From Urbifossiella sp046350095 (GTDB lineage Bacteria; Planctomycetota; Planctomycetia; Gemmatales; Gemmataceae): a stretch of 64,000 bases of DNA. The notes below the pieces were generated by a model. The model was not told the origin of the DNA and searched no databases. It saw nothing but the letters and a program-made list of their open reading frames with translations. The number at the start of each line of letters is the position of its first letter. Position 1 is the stretch's first letter. The DNA lies in NCBI GenBank assembly GCA_046350095.1, contig JAXMBA010000002.1:2232001-2296000 (forward strand), written 5' to 3'. Made by a program: the position numbers and the translations under genes. Shown here one piece after another: positions 60,282 to 64,000 of this stretch.

Positions 60282-61937
60282 TCACTGTTCCCCCGCCACC
60301 CACGACCGGGTCAGCCGGTACACCGCCACGCGCAGCCGCGGGTGGTCGCGGCCCACCACCGGCTCGGCGCCGCCGTACAGGTTCGGCACCGTCTGCGCCT
60401 TCAGCCAGTCGTCCCACACGAACTCCGCGACCACCTCCGCGTCGGCCGGCGGCTCGGGCGGGAACCACGCCCACCCCGCGAACGGCCGCGGGAAGTCCAC
60501 GCCCGGCGGGAACCGCGGCAGCACCAGATAGTCGCCAGTGGCCAGTTGCGACTGCCCGACCACGGCCGGCCGCATCCCCGCCCGCTCGCAGTAGAACTGG
60601 AACCCCCAGTGGCCGACGTACCACGCCCGGCTCCCCGCGGGAACCACCGCCGCGGCCCGCTCGGCGAGCGCCTTCTCCGGCAGCGCGTCGTACCCGTCCA
60701 GCGCCACCAGCAGCACGCCGGCGGCGACGCCGAACGGCACCACCCACCGCGCCGGCGGGCGGTCCGGCGTGCGGCTCACGACCCGCGCCGCCAGCACGCC
60801 GACCGCCAGTGACACCCCGATGACGCGCCGCGCCGCGGGGAACGGCGTCATGCCGAAGTAGGCGCCGAGTTCCAGCAGCACCCAGCCGACCACGAACCAA
60901 CTCCCGGCGTCCCGCTCCTCCCGGCGCCACAACAGCAGCAGCGCCGCAGCCAGCGCCGTGAGCAGCACGGCGGCGCCGGTCGTGCGCCACACGAGCGTCG
61001 GCAGCGTCAGCTTCGGGTGGTCCTTCGGGCCGACCAGCACCGCGTCCGCGCCGGTTGTGACGGCGACGAGGGCCGCCCCGATCAACCACAGCGCCGCGCC
61101 GCCGGCGATCGCCCCGCGCGGCAGGCCGAGCGAGCGCTGGGCGTACAGCGCGAAGCCGACGCCGAGCACGCCGAGGTGCCCGGCCAGCGGCGCCACCAGG
61201 TCGAACTTGTCCGCGAGCCAGCCGTCTTCGGATGCGGCCTGTTGCCCCGCGTGGTGGAGGAAGTGCGACGTACCGTACGTCAGGTGCATCAGCCCTTCCC
61301 ACGCCGCGAACCCGCCCGCAGCCGCCGCGACGGCCACGACCGCGAGGCCGATCCTCCGGTGCGTCAGCCCGTACCAGCCGAGCACGGCGGGGGCGACGAG
61401 GGCGGTGTATTTGGTTTGCATCGCCAGCGCCGCGAGCAGCCCCGCGCCGACGGCGAGGCGAAGCGAGCCGCGGTCGGCGGCGCGGGCGAACACGGCGAGG
61501 GCCGCGAGCCCGAGCGCCGCCGCGGGCACGTCGAGCATCAGGTTCACCATCGGCAGCACCGCCGGCGACAGCACGATCAGCGGCAGCGCACCCCCTTCCG
61601 TTCCCGGCGCGAAGCGGCGCAGCAAATCGCGCACGGCCCACGCCAGCAGCCACGCGACGGGGAACAGCCACAACTTCAGCAGCACGGGTTCGACGCCGAA
61701 CAGGCGCACGCCGGCGGCCAGCCAGTACGGCAGGACGGGCGGGCAGAGGATGTCCATCGCCGGTTCGGGGGCGTCGTACCAGAAGAGCTCGAAGCCGTAG
61801 GGGTCGGCGGGGGCGCCGGCGATGTGCTGGGCGAAGGCGAGGTACGCGGGGTCGTCCACGACGACCGGCTTGGCGGCATTCGCCAGGGTGACGACGAGCG
61901 CAAGGACGGTGGGGGTGTTGAACCAGCGAGTGATCAC
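60282..61937 (-). CDS. PMT/ArnT-like membrane glycosyltransferase
   Basis: 551 residues, GTG start, with about eleven membrane segments. The acidic pair D-D in V-V-V-D-D-P-A-Y-L-A-F-A-Q-H near residue 28 fits the catalytic Asp of the GT39/GT83 superfamily. The family transfers a sugar from a polyprenyl-phosphate donor to lipid or protein. K-Y-T-A-L-V-A-P near residue 175 is another common block. A soluble domain forms the C-terminus. Acceptor unknown. Confidence 0.78.
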   Translation of the reverse strand: MITRWFNTPTVLALVVTLANAAKPVVVDDPAYLAFAQHIAGAPADPYGFELFWYDAPEPAMDILCPPVLPYWLAAGVRLFGVEPVLLKLWLFPVAWLLAWAVRDLLRRFAPGTEGGALPLIVLSPAVLPMVNLMLDVPAAALGLAALAVFARAADRGSLRLAVGAGLLAALAMQTKYTALVAPAVLGWYGLTHRRIGLAVVAVAAAAGGFAAWEGLMHLTYGTSHFLHHAGQQAASEDGWLADKFDLVAPLAGHLGVLGVGFALYAQRSLGLPRGAIAGGAALWLIGAALVAVTTGADAVLVGPKDHPKLTLPTLVWRTTGAAVLLTALAAALLLLWRREERDAGSWFVVGWVLLELGAYFGMTPFPAARRVIGVSLAVGVLAARVVSRTPDRPPARWVVPFGVAAGVLLVALDGYDALPEKALAERAAAVVPAGSRAWYVGHWGFQFYCERAGMRPAVVGQSQLATGDYLVLPRFPPGVDFPRPFAGWAWFPPEPPADAEVVAEFVWDDWLKAQTVPNLYGGAEPVVGRDHPRLRVAVYRLTRSWVAGEQ

Positions 61938-61976
61938 AGTGGGGTCTCGGGCCGGATGGTCGCCGGCTCTGCGTGG

Positions 61977-62423
61977 TTATACCGTCGAATTCGGCTCAGT
62001 TTTGTGCCACCTCGCGTCGGTGAGGTACCCTTCCCATTCGCCGCACTCGCCGTTCATCCAGCCTCGCCCGGACCAGCCATGCGGAGTGTAGCGGAAGTGG
62101 ACGATCTCGCTGCCGTCCGGCCCAAACACCCGCCGACCGCCGGAGTAAAGCAGCACGTCGGCCGACGCCCAGGCGGCCGCGCCGTGATTCACACTGATAC
62201 ACACAACGCCACAGGCTACTAATCGAAAGGCCTCGCTAACGCACCCACGGACATGCACGCAGCCGCCGGCATGGGCATGGCCCAAGTGGTCCTCGATGAA
62301 CCATGAGGTCACGGCGAACGGGATACCGGTGTAATCGGAAAGCGATTCAACGAGTCCACCCAACAGACGACGCCACTCGGCGTCGGGGCGGTGTCCAGGG
62401 TTCGTGTCGAGCACCTCCTCCAC
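61977..62423 (-). CDS. Hypothetical protein of lower GC
   Basis: About 148 residues from a GTG at 62423; the start is uncertain because no good ATG exists and the frame stays open far upstream, antisense to lipB and lipA. The protein contains G-I-P-F-A-V-T-S-W-F-I-E-D-H-L-G-H-A-H-A-G-G and W-x-G-R-G-W. Base composition is lower in GC than its neighbours. No family is recognised. Divergent from lipB. Confidence 0.45.
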   Translation of the reverse strand: MEEVLDTNPGHRPDAEWRRLLGGLVESLSDYTGIPFAVTSWFIEDHLGHAHAGGCVHVRGCVSEAFRLVACGVVCISVNHGAAAWASADVLLYSGGRRVFGPDGSEIVHFRYTPHGWSGRGWMNGECGEWEGYLTDARWHKTEPNSTV

Positions 62424-62540
62424 ATCGCACCCATTCCAGGAATCGTCGGCGTGCTGCAGTTCGGGTGGCCTGTGTTCCCGCCCGCGGGCTGCTAAAATAC
62501 GCCCGTCGGGCACGGTTTCCACACCCTGGATGGATCGCCG

Positions 62541-63257
62541 TTGACGGACCGCCCCCTCCACGCCTACCTCCTCGGTCGGCTGGACTTCGACGCCCTCTTG
62601 CCGTTGCAGCGGCGCGTCGCCTACGACATCACCGGCGAACCCGGCAGCGGCGCCGTCCTCATCTGCGAGCACCCGCCCGGCATCACCGTCGGCCGTGAGG
62701 GGAGCCGGGCGCACGTACGGCCCGAGCCCGAAGAACTCACCGCCCGCGGCTGGCCCGTCCGCTGGCTCGCCCGCGGCGGCGGCGTCCTGCTCCACCTCCC
62801 CGGGCAGGTCGCGTGCTACCCCGTCCTGCCGCTCGCCGAGTTGAAGATCACGCCGGCAGCCTACGTCGCCGAACTGCAAGCCCTCGTGATCGAGGTGCTC
62901 GCCGGGTACGACCTCCGCGCCGAAGCCGACCCGCTCGCGCCCGGCGTTCGCGTGAACGGCCGGCGGATCGCCCACGTCGGCGCCGCGGTTCGCGGCGGCG
63001 TCACGGCGTTCGGGCTGGTGCTGAACGTCGATCCCGACCTGGAGCCGTTCCGCGCCGTCCACTGCGACGGCGACCCGCAGCCGATGACCTCGGTGCAGCG
63101 CGAGTCGCCGTCGCGGGTGCGGATCGCCGGCGTCCGCACGCAGCTGGTCGAGGCGGTGGCGGCCCGGTTCGGGTTCGCCCGCGTGTCCCTGTTCCACACC
63201 CACCCGGGGCTCGCGCCCCGGCCCGAGGCCCATGCGCGCGCTACCGGTACTCGATAA
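62541..63257 (+). CDS. lipB: Octanoyltransferase LipB-like
   Basis: 238 residues with a TTG start. LipB moves octanoate from acyl carrier protein to lipoyl domains. R-G-G-G-V-L-L-H-L-P-G-Q corresponds to the R-G-G-x-x-x-x-H-x-P-G-Q block, and C175 in A-V-H-C-D-G-D corresponds to the catalytic Cys. The catalytic Lys position (G-R-K-I in E. coli) reads R142 here, and the usual H-G before the substrate strand is F-G. So activity may be altered. It overlaps lipA by 26 bases, which supports the pathway assignment. Confidence 0.88.
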   Translation: MTDRPLHAYLLGRLDFDALLPLQRRVAYDITGEPGSGAVLICEHPPGITVGREGSRAHVRPEPEELTARGWPVRWLARGGGVLLHLPGQVACYPVLPLAELKITPAAYVAELQALVIEVLAGYDLRAEADPLAPGVRVNGRRIAHVGAAVRGGVTAFGLVLNVDPDLEPFRAVHCDGDPQPMTSVQRESPSRVRIAGVRTQLVEAVAARFGFARVSLFHTHPGLAPRPEAHARATGTR

Positions 63258-64000
63258 GCCGACCGCCCCCGGCCGCCTGCCGGCGTGGCTGAAGCGCCCG
63301 CTGCCGAAGGGCAACGGCAACGCCTTCACGCAGACGCTGCTCGACGACCTGAAGCTCGAAACGGTCTGCGAAAACGCCAAGTGCCCGAACCGGCCCGAGT
63401 GCTGGAGCCGCCGCACCGCCACGTTCATGGTGCTCGGCAACGTCTGCACCCGCCCGTGCGGCTTCTGCTCGGTGCCGAAGGGCGAGCCGCTCGCCGTAGA
63501 AATTGACGAGCCGGAACGGTTGGCGGAAGCGGCCGTGCGGCTGGGGCTGAAGCACGTCGTCATCACGTCCGTGACGCGCGACGACCTGCCGGACGGCGGC
63601 GCCGGCCACTTCGCGGCGTGCGTGCGTGCCGTGAAGGCGCGAATGCCCGCGGCCGCGGTCGAGGTGCTGACGCCGGACTTCGGCGGGAACGCGGCCGCGA
63701 TCGACGTGGTGGTCGAAAGCGGCCCCGAGGTGTTCAACCACAACATCGAGACGGTGCCGCGCCTGTACCGCGCCGCCCGCGGCCGCGCCGAGTACCGCCG
63801 CAGCCTCGACCTGCTGGAGCGCGTGAAGCAGACGGCGCCCGCGATGGTGACCAAGGCCGGCCTGATGCTCGGCGTCGGCGAGACGATCGACGAGTTGTTC
63901 GACGTGCTGGCCGACCTGCGCGCGATCCGCTGCGACGTGGTGACGCTCGGCCAGTACCTGGCGCCGACGTACAAGCACAGCCTGCCGGTGGCGCGGTACG
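63232..64000 (+). CDS. lipA: Lipoyl synthase (5' part)
   Basis: 256 codons are in the window; the 3' end is outside. LipA inserts two sulfurs into octanoyl chains using SAM radicals. The auxiliary cluster C46-x4-C51-x5-C57 and the radical-SAM C72-x3-C76-x2-C79 (V-C-T-R-P-C-G-F-C) are both present. V-T-R-D-D-L-P-D-G-G-A and N-H-N-I-E-T-V follow as expected. The ATG at 63232 lies inside lipB, so the two are translationally coupled. Confidence 0.95.
   Translation, partial: MRALPVLDKPTAPGRLPAWLKRPLPKGNGNAFTQTLLDDLKLETVCENAKCPNRPECWSRRTATFMVLGNVCTRPCGFCSVPKGEPLAVEIDEPERLAEAAVRLGLKHVVITSVTRDDLPDGGAGHFAACVRAVKARMPAAAVEVLTPDFGGNAAAIDVVVESGPEVFNHNIETVPRLYRAARGRAEYRRSLDLLERVKQTAPAMVTKAGLMLGVGETIDELFDVLADLRAIRCDVVTLGQYLAPTYKHSLPVARY

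Noticed and set aside
61977..63974. A 665-codon minus-strand open frame running under lipB and lipA
   Set aside because: Most of it is antisense to two clear lipoate genes. Only the left part (to about 62423) can be a separate gene.
1..64000. CRISPR arrays, insertion sequences, rRNA and tRNA genes
   Set aside because: I found no regularly spaced repeats, transposase genes, rRNA segments or tRNA signatures by eye on either strand.

Overview
The window is very GC-rich, densely coded bacterial DNA. It carries several marks of a planctomycete of the Gemmata group (Gemmataceae): paired DUF1552 and DUF1592/DUF1587-type genes with a c-type haem motif, a sulfatase beside a DUF1080 protein, ECF sigma factors next to Ser/Thr kinases, giant cell-surface repeat proteins, csrA, and a tetrahydromethanopterin-type C1 gene cluster. 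The species cannot be named from the sequence alone.

Layout. 1-5408: the 3' end of guaA, a HEAT-repeat membrane protein, a TrmJ-like methyltransferase coupled to an unknown gene, and a DUF1571 protein. 5467-14835: sulfatase, DUF1080, DUF1801, and the DUF1552/DUF1592 pair, split by a DMP19-like gene and followed by two lower-GC cargo genes. 14836-15355: no protein gene, but a 34-bp perfect palindrome and a near-consensus promoter that may drive a non-coding RNA. 15356-21503: an ECF sigma factor divergent from a zinc-finger/kinase/FGE-like fusion, then an FG-GAP surface protein. 22924-29124: the C1 cluster. Ftr and an aromatic-amino-acid-type decarboxylase lie on the minus strand. FwdD, a 46-aa ORF, FwdB, a Cys-rich insert, FwdA and FwdC lie on the plus strand. 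29160-34811: an epimerase, a two-domain cyclase, a TolB-like protein, a SAM methyltransferase and an MddA-like enzyme. 34879-41868: an RTX-like protein, an ECF sigma factor and a kinase with WD40 repeats. 42002-48856: the DUF4129/DUF4350/MoxR/DUF58 operon with SpoIIM and RDD neighbours. 48933-56991: csrA, an acyl-CoA dehydrogenase, a second FwdB paralog, an NHL protein, a zinc-ribbon protein and holB. 57121-64000: a TIM-barrel protein, upp, an orphan c-di-GMP-I riboswitch candidate, SirB1, a glycosyltransferase, lipB and the 5' part of lipA.

The most striking observation is in the formylmethanofuran dehydrogenase B gene (24478-25809). It is interrupted by one in-frame TGA at 24823-24825, exactly where the metal-ligand Cys/Sec of FwdB is expected (context S-L-*-H-G-P). 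A GC hairpin follows at bacterial-SECIS distance. I read this as a selenocysteine codon (Sec116), so the gene probably makes a selenoprotein form of the W/Mo enzyme in a planctomycete. A second FwdB paralog at 51372-52631 keeps the Fe-S cysteines but has Gly at the ligand position.

Together, Ftr and FwdABCD would interconvert formyl-tetrahydromethanopterin, formylmethanofuran and CO2 or formate. The decarboxylase overlapping ftr could supply tyramine for the methanofuran-like cofactor. The cluster has been opened between fwdB and fwdA by a lower-GC Cys-rich gene. Similar single-gene insertions occur elsewhere in the window.
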